Shown in pieces: positions 1 to 6,123 of a DNA stretch of 9,232 bases. Below the pieces are notes generated by a model, which saw nothing but the letters and a program-made list of their open reading frames with translations, was not told the DNA's origin and made no database searches. Both the position numbers and the translations under genes were made by a program. Each line of letters starts with the position of its first letter. The stretch's first letter is position 1. This DNA is from CAZWQR01 sp964638595 (lineage in GTDB: Bacteria; Patescibacteriota; Minisyncoccia; Minisyncoccales; PEYH01), in contig CAZWYU010000018.1 in NCBI GenBank assembly GCA_964638595.1, forward strand, positions 1 to 9,232, written 5' to 3'.

Positions 1-1
1 T

Positions 2-28
2 TTCCTCCCCCTTAAAAAGGGGGAGGAA
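2..28. repeat. Perfect GC-rich palindrome, repeat family copy 1
   Basis: A 12-bp perfect stem (2-13 with 17-28) closes a three-base A loop. The stem carries the family core CCTCCCCCTT on the left arm and AAGGGGGAGG on the right arm. No T-run follows on either strand, so it does not look like an intrinsic terminator. It is the first of at least seven related palindromes in this window, all in intergenic DNA, and resembles REP-type extragenic palindromes. The call as a repeat is read directly from the sequence; function is unknown. Confidence 0.9.
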
Positions 29-48
29 GGAAGGAAGGAAGGAAGGAA
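25..48. repeat. GGAA microsatellite, six units
   Basis: Six uninterrupted tandem GGAA units begin inside the right arm of the first palindrome and run out of it. The tract is homopurine on the + strand. Such tetranucleotide runs are prone to slipped-strand length change. It lies about 135 bases before atpH with no coding sequence across it, so any length variation would alter spacing rather than a reading frame. Confidence 0.9.
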
Positions 49-58
49 CAAAAACTCT

Positions 59-96
59 CTCCTTAATCCTCCCCCTTAAAAAAAGGAGGGGGAGGA
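59..96 (+). repeat. Composite repeat: CTCCTTAA head plus palindrome, copy 2
   Basis: A CTCCTTAA head (59-66) is followed by a palindrome with a 10-bp stem (67-76 with 87-96; one further T-G wobble is possible) around an A-rich loop. The core CCTCCCCCTT at 68-77 is the same as in the other copies. The head plus left arm (59-77) is the exact reverse complement of 140-158 in the next copy, so the two elements are inverted relative to each other and could pair over the intervening 62 bases. No terminator-like T-tract follows. Confidence 0.85.
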
Positions 97-119
97 AGGA
101 ATAAGAACCCTCTCCTATT

Positions 120-163
120 TCCTCCCCCTTCCCTTGGGGAAGGGGGAGGATTAAGGAGGGGGA
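120..163 (-). repeat. Composite repeat in inverted orientation, copy 3
   Basis: A strong palindrome pairs 120-133 with 137-150 (14 bp, three-base loop), followed by the head sequence read on the minus strand (151-163). On the minus strand, 163 to 121 matches 5003-5045 at 39 of 43 positions by my own alignment, so this is a dispersed 43-base element and not merely two similar GC-rich stems. It ends 19 bases before the atpH start codon and would lie in the leader of any transcript starting further upstream. Confidence 0.88.
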
Positions 164-182
164 AAAAATTAGAAATTAAATT

Positions 183-656
183 ATGGAAAAACAATTTAAA
201 AATTTAGCTGATAAAATAATCACTAACGATGAATTAGGTTTTGTGCTTCAGGAAATAAACCAACTGCAAAAAAAAATCTCCGAGAGAACAGAAAAAGACT
301 TGACTGAAAAACTCCAAAAAACCAGCAACGAAAAACTAAAATATTTTATTACTCAATGGGAAAAACAAAATTTAATACCCGAGAACAATGAAGGGCAATC
401 AGTCTTTTTAGAAGAATTAAAACAATATCTTCAAAAAATTCCTCAAATTAGGATACAAGTCGCCCGCACTTTACCGGATAGCTTTTTAGAACAAATTTCC
501 TCTTGGTTAAAAAATAATACTAAAGAAAAATTAATTTTGAATATCGTTTTTAATCCAAAAATCGTTGGCGGAGCAATTATTGAATATAAGGGCGAGTATA
601 GAAATTACTCTTTAGCTAAAAATATTAATAAAATAATAGAAAAAAATGAATTATAA
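183..656 (+). CDS. atpH: F1 ATP synthase delta subunit (OSCP family), divergent
   Basis: Peripheral-stalk subunit that links the top of the F1 head to the b subunits of Fo on the cytoplasmic side of the membrane. The 157-residue product is shorter than the usual 175-180. Recognition rests on the C-terminal region: residues 124-133 NPKIVGGAII followed by a conserved-looking Y-x-x-SLA segment match the family signature (usually DPxxxGGxxI...DxS). It is supported by its place directly before atpA. The N-terminal half is charged and helical, and I cannot find the usual YAxAL motif of the alpha-binding domain. The start is the first ATG of the frame after the repeat block. A GGAGG at 155-159 lies 23 bases upstream, too far to act as an ordinary ribosome-binding site. 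Next gene 17 bases downstream. Assignment is firm from context and moderate from sequence alone. Confidence 0.88.
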   Translation: MEKQFKNLADKIITNDELGFVLQEINQLQKKISERTEKDLTEKLQKTSNEKLKYFITQWEKQNLIPENNEGQSVFLEELKQYLQKIPQIRIQVARTLPDSFLEQISSWLKNNTKEKLILNIVFNPKIVGGAIIEYKGEYRNYSLAKNINKIIEKNEL

Positions 657-673
657 ATTACCATATAATCATT

Positions 674-2128
674 ATGCAAGAATTTGAAGATTATTTAGAA
701 AAGAATAAAGAAATCGGCCGAATCAGCGGTTTTTTTGAATCTACGGCTTATGTGAGTGGATTACCGGGGTTAAAACTCGGAGAATCAATAATCACAGAGA
801 GTGGAAAAAAAGGAATAGTCTATGGTCTGCAAAAAGAAATTGCAGAAATTTTGGTCATTGAGTCTAAAAATTTAAAAACAGGCGAAGCAGTAGCCAGAAG
901 CGATGAACAATTTTCAATAGAAATAAATGAAAATCTTTTAGGAAGAATAGTAAACCCTCTCTGCGAAGCTATAGATAATAAGGGCCCTGTTATAGAAAAC
1001 AAAATAACTAAACATATAGAAACAACAGCTCCTCCTTTTATTCAAAGAAAACGAGTAAGGAAATCTTTAGAAACTGGCATAATGGCAGTTGACCTTTTGG
1101 TTCCAATTGGACATGGTCAAAGGGAGTTAATAATTGGAGATGCTAAAACAGGAAAGACTACCCTGTTGCTTCAAACTTTAGTTAGCCAAGCAAAAAGAGG
1201 AGCAATTTGTATTTATGTCGGAATTAGAAAAAAAGACACTGCTATTCGCTTGATAGAAGACTACTTAATAAAACAAGATGTTTTAAACCAAACTATAATT
1301 ATTAATACAACACCAGACGATTCCCCCACTTTAAGCTATCTTGCTCCTTATAGTGGAATGACCATTGCTGAATATTTTAAAGATAGAGGCAAAGAAGTAA
1401 CAATCATTTTTGATGACCTAAGCGCTCATGCTAAAGTTTATCGAGAAATTTCTCTACTTTTAAAAAGGCCACCCGGCAGGGATTCTTACCCGGGAGATAT
1501 TTTTCACATCCACGCCGCACTTTTGGAAAGAGCTGGTAATTTTAAAACTGGAGATAAGGAGATAAGTATTACTGCCTTACCAGTAGCCGAAACTTTAGAA
1601 AATGATATCTCTGGCTATATTCAAACAAATTTAATGGCTATGACTGACGGCCACATCTTCTTTGACATTAATGCTTTTAGAAAAGGAAAAAGACCAGCCA
1701 TAAACGCCTTTATTTCAGTCTCTAGGGTTGGCAATCAAACAAAAACCCCAATAGAAAAAGAAGTGGCTAGTTGGTTTAGAAAAAAAACTTTAGAATATGA
1801 GCGAATTTTGAGTTTAGCCCAATTTGGAACAGAGCTTACAAAAGAAACTCAGATGACTATTGAGCTGGGAAAGAGAATAGAAGTTTTACTTAACCAAAAC
1901 CCAGAAACAACGATTATCCGAAATACCCAGATCATTTTAGCTGGACTCTTAATTTCCGGTTTTTGGGATAATAAATCTTTAGAAATAATGGAAAACAATA
2001 TAGCTAAAATTATTAAAAAAGCAGAATTTTTAGAAATGGAAACAAAAATTGAAGGAATTAAAGATATAAAACATTTGCTCTTTTTGATAAAAGAAATAAA
2101 ACCGAAAATTTCTAAAATAATTACTTAG
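674..2128 (+). CDS. atpA: F1 ATP synthase alpha subunit
   Basis: Non-catalytic nucleotide-binding subunit of the alpha3beta3 head. Visible in order: beta-barrel domain with ISGFFESTAYVSGLPGLKLGE (16-37 region), Walker A GDAKTGKT at 155-162, Walker B ending IIFDDLS at 244-250, RPPGRDSYPGD at 265-275, and the arginine finger in SVSRVG (R351), which completes the beta catalytic site. The 484 residues compare with about 500-510 usually; most of the deficit is at the N-terminus, where only about 14 residues precede the barrel. An in-frame TGA at 647-649 excludes a long extension. Deviations: the usual GDRQTGKT reads GDAKTGKT, and the usual HSRLLERA reads HAALLERA (A281, A282). It follows atpH by 17 bases with no Shine-Dalgarno motif and precedes atpG by one base. 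Confidence 0.98.
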   Translation: MQEFEDYLEKNKEIGRISGFFESTAYVSGLPGLKLGESIITESGKKGIVYGLQKEIAEILVIESKNLKTGEAVARSDEQFSIEINENLLGRIVNPLCEAIDNKGPVIENKITKHIETTAPPFIQRKRVRKSLETGIMAVDLLVPIGHGQRELIIGDAKTGKTTLLLQTLVSQAKRGAICIYVGIRKKDTAIRLIEDYLIKQDVLNQTIIINTTPDDSPTLSYLAPYSGMTIAEYFKDRGKEVTIIFDDLSAHAKVYREISLLLKRPPGRDSYPGDIFHIHAALLERAGNFKTGDKEISITALPVAETLENDISGYIQTNLMAMTDGHIFFDINAFRKGKRPAINAFISVSRVGNQTKTPIEKEVASWFRKKTLEYERILSLAQFGTELTKETQMTIELGKRIEVLLNQNPETTIIRNTQIILAGLLISGFWDNKSLEIMENNIAKIIKKAEFLEMETKIEGIKDIKHLLFLIKEIKPKISKIIT

Positions 2129-2129
2129 T

Positions 2130-2981
2130 ATGCCTACTTTAAAACAAATAGAAGAAGAAATAGAAACAGTTTCAACAATCAAAGATATTGTTCAAGCTTA
2201 TCAAAAAATAGCCAATTTAAGAATGAACTCAATTAGAGAAAAGGTTCTCAAGAATAGAAAGTTTTTTGTTGAACTGTCGGCAATTTATCAAAGAACAAAA
2301 ACTGCCTACCTTTATTCATTAAAAAAAGGTTGGTTGAAAAAACAAGAACTCTCTTTTCTCCAACCAAAAAAAGATAGGATAGCAATTTTTCTCTCGGCCA
2401 ACAAGGCCTTTTACGGACCTTTAATTTTAAATATTTTACAAGAAATTCAAATATTTTCAGAAAAGAATAAATTTGATTTAGCAATAACCGGCAAAGTGGG
2501 AAAGACTTTAGTTAAACAAAACGATTTAAATATAAAAACATTTTATTTTCAACTAAACGATGAAAAACCAAAACCTGAACGAATAAAGAAAATTATTGAA
2601 TTTGTCAAAAATTATAAAGAAATTATTGTTTTCCACGGTAAATATGAGACGGTTTTAACCCAGACCACAGCTATCAGCCAAATATCAGGCGGTCTACCCC
2701 CTGCTACAAAAATGTCAGAAACAAAAACCTATCTTTTTGAACCTTCGGCTGAAGAAATATTGAGATTTTTTGAAAAAGAAATAATTGCCACTCTTTTTAA
2801 CCAAACTATACTAGAGCACCAGTTGGCTCGCTATGCCAGTAGAATAATAGCTATGTATAGAGCAACCGAAAGTGCTAAAGAATCGAGAAAAAAATTAATT
2901 CTAAATAAAAATAGATTACAAAGACAGAACATAAACAAAGAACAGATAGAACTCTTTGGCAATTTAGTGTCTAAAATATGA
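2130..2981 (+). CDS. atpG: F1 ATP synthase gamma subunit (central stalk), divergent
   Basis: Rotor shaft that turns inside the alpha3beta3 head and transmits torque to the c-ring. The 283 residues are normal for the family. The N-terminal helix (about 1-60) has TIKDIVQAYQKIANLRM, matching the usual I-x-S-V-K-N-T-x-K-I-T-x-A-M region loosely. The Rossmann-like middle begins at about 82, where the normally well conserved SDRGLCGGLN reads LSANKAFYGPLI. YLFEPSAEEIL (201-211) and SRIIAMYRATESAKE (238-252) lead into the C-terminal helix ending NINKEQIELFGNLV, as expected. The start is one base after the atpA stop, and the stop overlaps the atpD start (ATGA, 2978-2981), implying translational coupling. 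Identity is firm from the C-terminal helix and operon position. Confidence 0.95.
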   Translation: MPTLKQIEEEIETVSTIKDIVQAYQKIANLRMNSIREKVLKNRKFFVELSAIYQRTKTAYLYSLKKGWLKKQELSFLQPKKDRIAIFLSANKAFYGPLILNILQEIQIFSEKNKFDLAITGKVGKTLVKQNDLNIKTFYFQLNDEKPKPERIKKIIEFVKNYKEIIVFHGKYETVLTQTTAISQISGGLPPATKMSETKTYLFEPSAEEILRFFEKEIIATLFNQTILEHQLARYASRIIAMYRATESAKESRKKLILNKNRLQRQNINKEQIELFGNLVSKI

Positions 2982-4348
2982 AAAAAACAAAAGGCCAAAT
3001 TATAGCTATCCAAGAAAATATAATAGAAATAGAATTCTATAACGCTAATTTAGCCAGCGGTGAAATTTTAGCATTAGAGAGTGATTCAAGCGTAATAATA
3101 GAAGTAGTAAATGCTCTAAGCAAGAATAATTTTCTCTGCCTTCTATTGAGCAAAGACAAAAAATTAGAGAAAGGATCTTTTGTCATAACAACAGGAAAAA
3201 CTTTTAATTTTCCGGTGGGAAGGGATTTATTGGGCAGAGCTTTAGATGTTTTTGGCAAACCTTTAGATAATCTACCCGAAGTTAAAGTTGAGGTTAAAAA
3301 AGAGATTTACCGCCATTCTCCTTTTTATCAAGAAACCGTCCTAAAAAAGGAATTAATTGAAACGGGTATAAAGGCAGTAGATTTTTTTGCTCCTTTAATC
3401 AAGGGAGGCAAGCTGGGTATTTTTGGCGGAGCCGGATTGGGAAAAACAATACTGCTTTTGGAGTTAATTCATAATGTTGCTTTCTACCAAAAAGGAATTT
3501 CGATATTTGCGGGTATAGGGGAAAGAATCAGAGAGGCCCAAGAACTTTACCAAGTCTTAAAAGAAGAAGAGGTTTTGCCTTCAACTATACTACTTTTTGG
3601 GCAAATGAATGAATCTGCTGTCATTAGGTTTAAAGTCGGCTTCTGTGCTGCTACTGTTGCCGAATATTTCCGCGACAATCAGAACCAAGAGATCTTCTTT
3701 TTTGTTGATAATCTCTATCGTTTCATCCAAGCCGGCAATGAATTATCAACTATGCTTTCTACAATTCCTTCTGAAAATGGTTATCAACCTACTTTAGAGA
3801 GTGAAATCGGGAGACTTCAAGAAAGATTGGTTTCTACAGACAAGGGCTCAATTACCAGCGTTCAAGCAATTTATGTCCCAGCAGACGATATTACAGACGC
3901 CGGTGTCCAAGCAGTAATTCCCTATTTTGATTCCCTCTTAACCTTTTCAAGGGATATTTATCAAGAAGGTAGATACCCGGCCATTGACGCCTTAGCTTCA
4001 TCCTCTTCAATAACCATTCCTGACATTATTGGTCAAGAACATTACGAAGTTTTATTAGAAGCAAAAAAAACTTTAGAAAGATATAGAGAACTGCAAAGAA
4101 TTGTTTCTATTATTGGAGAAGCCGAACTTTCAATACTAGAAAGAACTGTTTATCATAGAGCAAAAAAAATTCTTAACTTTACAGCTCAAAACTTTTTTGT
4201 GGTTTCTGACCAAACGGGACAAACCGGCAAATATGTTAAAAGAGAAGAAACGGTTAGGGGGATGAAGGAAATCTTAGAAGGCCGCTTGGATAATATGAAT
4301 GATGAAACTCTTTTGTTTATTGGAAACCTAAATGACCTAAAAAAATGA
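2978..4348 (+). CDS. atpD: F1 ATP synthase beta subunit (catalytic)
   Basis: Catalytic subunit that makes or hydrolyses ATP at the alpha/beta interface. The catalytic set is intact: P-loop GGAGLGKT at 150-157 (K156, T157), GER at 181-183 with catalytic glutamate E182 and R183, Walker B FFFVD ending at D244, R248 in DNLYR, GYQPTL (268-273), SITSVQAIYVPADDITD (291-307), and the adenine-site tyrosine Y333 in RYPAID. Length 456 is normal. Two mechanical regions diverge: the DELSEED motif is AELSILE (382-388), and the stretch after DDITD, usually PxPATTFAHLD, reads AGVQAVIPYFD. GARM-type MNEPPGAR reads MNESAVIR. Start and stop both lie in ATGA overlaps with atpG and atpC. Intact active-site residues argue for a working enzyme. 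Confidence 0.98.
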   Translation: MKKTKGQIIAIQENIIEIEFYNANLASGEILALESDSSVIIEVVNALSKNNFLCLLLSKDKKLEKGSFVITTGKTFNFPVGRDLLGRALDVFGKPLDNLPEVKVEVKKEIYRHSPFYQETVLKKELIETGIKAVDFFAPLIKGGKLGIFGGAGLGKTILLLELIHNVAFYQKGISIFAGIGERIREAQELYQVLKEEEVLPSTILLFGQMNESAVIRFKVGFCAATVAEYFRDNQNQEIFFFVDNLYRFIQAGNELSTMLSTIPSENGYQPTLESEIGRLQERLVSTDKGSITSVQAIYVPADDITDAGVQAVIPYFDSLLTFSRDIYQEGRYPAIDALASSSSITIPDIIGQEHYEVLLEAKKTLERYRELQRIVSIIGEAELSILERTVYHRAKKILNFTAQNFFVVSDQTGQTGKYVKREETVRGMKEILEGRLDNMNDETLLFIGNLNDLKK

Positions 4349-4605
4349 AAGAAGAGTTTTTAGAAGTAAAACTTTTTTGGTTACCGATTGTGGCAGAAAT
4401 CTTTTTTGAAGGAAAAGCAAAATCTGTTTCTTCCAAAAATAAGCTAGGGAAATTTGATGTTTTGCCAAGTCACACTAATTTTATAACCCTAATTTCTAAA
4501 AATCTGACAATTATTACTGACAAAAATAAAAAAATCGCCTATCAGTTTGAACGAGGCGTTTTGGAAGTAAGCACAAATAAAGTAAATATTTTTTTAGGGC
4601 TTTAA
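4345..4605 (+). CDS. atpC: F1 ATP synthase epsilon subunit, N-terminal domain only
   Basis: Central-stalk subunit that binds gamma and the c-ring. The 86 residues cover only the beta-sandwich domain: GKFDVLPSHTNFITLI (35-50) corresponds to the family's G-x-F-G-I-L-P-x-H-x-P segment, and the chain ends at VNIFLGL, where the sandwich normally ends. The C-terminal two-helix domain of typical 130-140-residue homologues, which inhibits ATP hydrolysis in several bacteria, is absent. Downstream sequence in this frame is not a broken helical domain, because the opposite-strand response regulator occupies it. Short epsilons of about this length are known elsewhere, for example in green sulfur bacteria. 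The start overlaps the atpD stop (ATGA). The stop codon overlaps that of the convergent gene at TTAA (4602-4605). Confidence 0.93.
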   Translation: MKEEFLEVKLFWLPIVAEIFFEGKAKSVSSKNKLGKFDVLPSHTNFITLISKNLTIITDKNKKIAYQFERGVLEVSTNKVNIFLGL

Positions 4606-4976
4606 GCAATAAATTTTTCTATTCTTTTTAGAATTTCATCAAGTGTAAAATGAGCTTTAATCAAATAATCAATTGCTCCTAAATCTTTAGCTTTATCAAT
4701 TTCTTCCCGTTGCCCTAAATTAGATATAACTAATACTGGAATTGAGCTGAGTTGAGAATCCTTTTTGATTGTAGTCAAAAACTCATAACCATCCATTCCG
4801 GGCAAGAGCAAATCTAATAAAATTATATCTGGTTTTAAACCAGTTTTTAATTTCCTTAAACCTTCTTCTCCGTCGATTGCTTCCTCTACTTTATAGCCTT
4901 CTTCGGCCAAAGATTGAGATAAAAGAAACTTTAAGTCTTTTTCGTCTTCAATAATTAAAATTTTCTTTTTGTTCAT
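4602..4976 (-). CDS. Stand-alone receiver-domain response regulator
   Basis: A 124-residue CheY-like protein made of one receiver domain and no output domain. Key residues are all present: acidic pair E10/D11 in IIEDE, phospho-acceptor D55 in LLDLLLPGMDG, S85 in LVISN, and K107 in DYLIKAHF. It should be phosphorylated by a histidine kinase and act by protein-protein contact; the partner is most plausibly the PAS kinase encoded just upstream in the same direction. The gap to that kinase is 91 bases and holds a strong palindrome. No Shine-Dalgarno motif precedes the ATG. The gene ends tail to tail with atpC, sharing TTAA, and no terminator separates them. Which process it controls cannot be read from the sequence. 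Confidence 0.95.
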   Translation of the reverse strand: MNKKKILIIEDEKDLKFLLSQSLAEEGYKVEEAIDGEEGLRKLKTGLKPDIILLDLLLPGMDGYEFLTTIKKDSQLSSIPVLVISNLGQREEIDKAKDLGAIDYLIKAHFTLDEILKRIEKFIA

Positions 4977-5002
4977 ATAATTAAGTTATAATATGAACCC
5001 TG

Positions 5003-5046
5003 TCCCCCTCTTTAATCCTCCCCCTTCCCTTAGGGAGGGGGGAGGA
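5003..5046 (+). repeat. Composite repeat: head plus long palindrome, copy 4
   Basis: Head TCCCCCTCTTTAA (5003-5015) is followed by a 14-bp stem (5016-5029 with 5033-5046, one T-G wobble) around a TTA loop. Positions 5003-5045 match the reverse complement of 121-163 at 39 of 43 bases. It lies between the histidine kinase stop and the response regulator start, so it would be transcribed in a kinase-regulator message. No T-run follows the stem on the minus strand, so it is more likely a processing or attenuation hairpin, or simply a repeat, than a classical terminator. Confidence 0.88.
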
Positions 5047-5061
5047 AGGAGGGGGGAAGGG
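5033..5061 (+). other. Possible G-quadruplex-forming tract
   Basis: On the + strand four runs of three or more G occur: 5033-5035, 5037-5042, 5051-5056 and 5059-5061, separated by 1, 8 and 2 bases. The middle spacer is one base over the common seven-base limit, so this is a borderline motif. The tract overlaps the right arm of the palindrome, so a quadruplex and the hairpin would compete. It lies on the template strand for the minus-strand genes. Confidence 0.35.
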
Positions 5062-5067
5062 ACTTAG

Positions 5068-6123
5068 TTATTTACTGTTTGCTGGCAGATTAAAATAAAA
5101 AATCGTGCCTTTGTTTTCTTCTGATTTAAACCAAATCTCTCCCTGATGCGCCTCTATAATATTTTTAGCTATAAAGAGACCCGTTCCATTGCCTTCGGTT
5201 TCTATCTTAATAGCGTTAGAAGCTCTAAAAAATTTTCCAAAAATACTTTCTTTTTGTGTTTCAGGTATGCCAATGCCATTGTCTTGGACGGAAAATTCTA
5301 TTTTTTTGTCTATTAGTTCTAAGCTAATTGTTACCATCCCACCTATTGGAGTATATTTAATGGCATTATCAAGCAAATTTTCAATTACAAACTTTATTTT
5401 TTCTTCATCAACTCTAATTTTTGGCAATTTATTTAGAACTTGGAATTGAAACTTAATTTCTTTCCGCTCTAATTTTTCTTGATAATATTTTATCACTGAT
5501 TGAACAAGCTTTTCAAGCCGTTGAGGAGATAAATTATAAACATCCTTACCTTCCTCTATCTTTACTAAATTCAATAAATCATTAATCAAATTAACCATTC
5601 TTTTATTGTCGTTAAAAGCTCTTTCTATAACTGACTTTTGTTCCTCGGTTAATTTACCCGGCTTGCCACTCAAAAGCCTTTCTAAAGACCATTGAATGGC
5701 AGAGAGGGGGGTTCGGAGCTGATGAGCAGAAATAGTAACAAACTCGTTTTTCATTCTCTCTATCCTTTTTTCTCTAGTAATGTTATGTAAAATAACCAAA
5801 TTGCCTATCTGCTCTTTCTGCTTCATTATTGGAGAAGAAGTAATTTCTAATATTAAATTTTTATTTATTTCTAATTCTTTTCTAAAAACTGTTTTAATGT
5901 CTTTGCCTAAAAGGTAAAAAAGATTATTAAGAGGTTCAATATCAGCAAATTCTTCAATGGTCTTATTTAAAAGATTTTCTTTCTCAAAGCCAAAAATTTT
6001 TTCAACTGCTGTGTTAATTAAAGAAAGCTTTGTGTCTTTGTCAAATACCAGCAAGCCATCAGTAAAATTATCGAAAACAGCGAAAATGTTATCTTTATGA
6101 AATTGGAACTGATTGTCTATCAT
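5068..6123 (-). CDS. Soluble PAS-domain sensor histidine kinase
   Basis: A 351-residue cytoplasmic kinase with no membrane helix or signal peptide. Domains: PAS sensor (about 10-115, with DGLLVFDKD and INTAVEKIFG), HisKA dimerisation domain with H-box SAHQLRTPLSAI (phospho-acceptor H134), and HATPase domain with N-box NLLDNAIKYTP (N253), G1 DNGIGIP (281-287), F-box FGKFFRA (295-301) and G2 EGNGTGL (310-316). All catalytic boxes look intact. The H-box has Q135 where many kinases have E or D. The start ATG overlaps the stop of the upstream membrane TPR gene (ATGA, 6120-6123), so translation is probably coupled. It probably phosphorylates the receiver protein encoded next. PAS ligand and signal are unknown; no haem- or flavin-binding signature is evident by eye. 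Confidence 0.96.
   Translation of the reverse strand: MIDNQFQFHKDNIFAVFDNFTDGLLVFDKDTKLSLINTAVEKIFGFEKENLLNKTIEEFADIEPLNNLFYLLGKDIKTVFRKELEINKNLILEITSSPIMKQKEQIGNLVILHNITREKRIERMKNEFVTISAHQLRTPLSAIQWSLERLLSGKPGKLTEEQKSVIERAFNDNKRMVNLINDLLNLVKIEEGKDVYNLSPQRLEKLVQSVIKYYQEKLERKEIKFQFQVLNKLPKIRVDEEKIKFVIENLLDNAIKYTPIGGMVTISLELIDKKIEFSVQDNGIGIPETQKESIFGKFFRASNAIKIETEGNGTGLFIAKNIIEAHQGEIWFKSEENKGTIFYFNLPANSK

Noticed and set aside
153..162. AAGGAGGGGG as ribosome-binding site for atpH
   Set aside because: The GGAGG ends 23 bases before the ATG, well beyond normal spacing, and it belongs to the repeat element.
1..163. CRISPR array
   Set aside because: Repeats are few, unevenly spaced, palindromic and in mixed orientation, with no uniform spacers and no cas genes.
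2979..2981. Recoded TGA (as in Gracilibacteria/SR1)
   Set aside because: TGA ends atpG, atpD and the membrane-TPR gene exactly at ATGA overlaps and at family-consistent C-termini, so it works as a stop here.
3609..3797. Small + strand reading frame inside atpD
   Set aside because: It lies entirely within a well-supported gene in another frame and has no recognisable product. The same applies to frames at 820-1002, 2248-2484, 2831-3013, 3037-3258, 5189-5449 and 7729-7953.
4987..4992. TATAAT on the + strand as a promoter
   Set aside because: It has no acceptable -35 partner at 16-18 bases and would drive transcription only into the repeat and antisense to the kinase.
5016..5046. Intrinsic terminator for the kinase gene
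   Set aside because: The stem is strong, but no T-run follows it on the minus strand; only a G- and A-rich stretch does. The same holds for the other palindromes.
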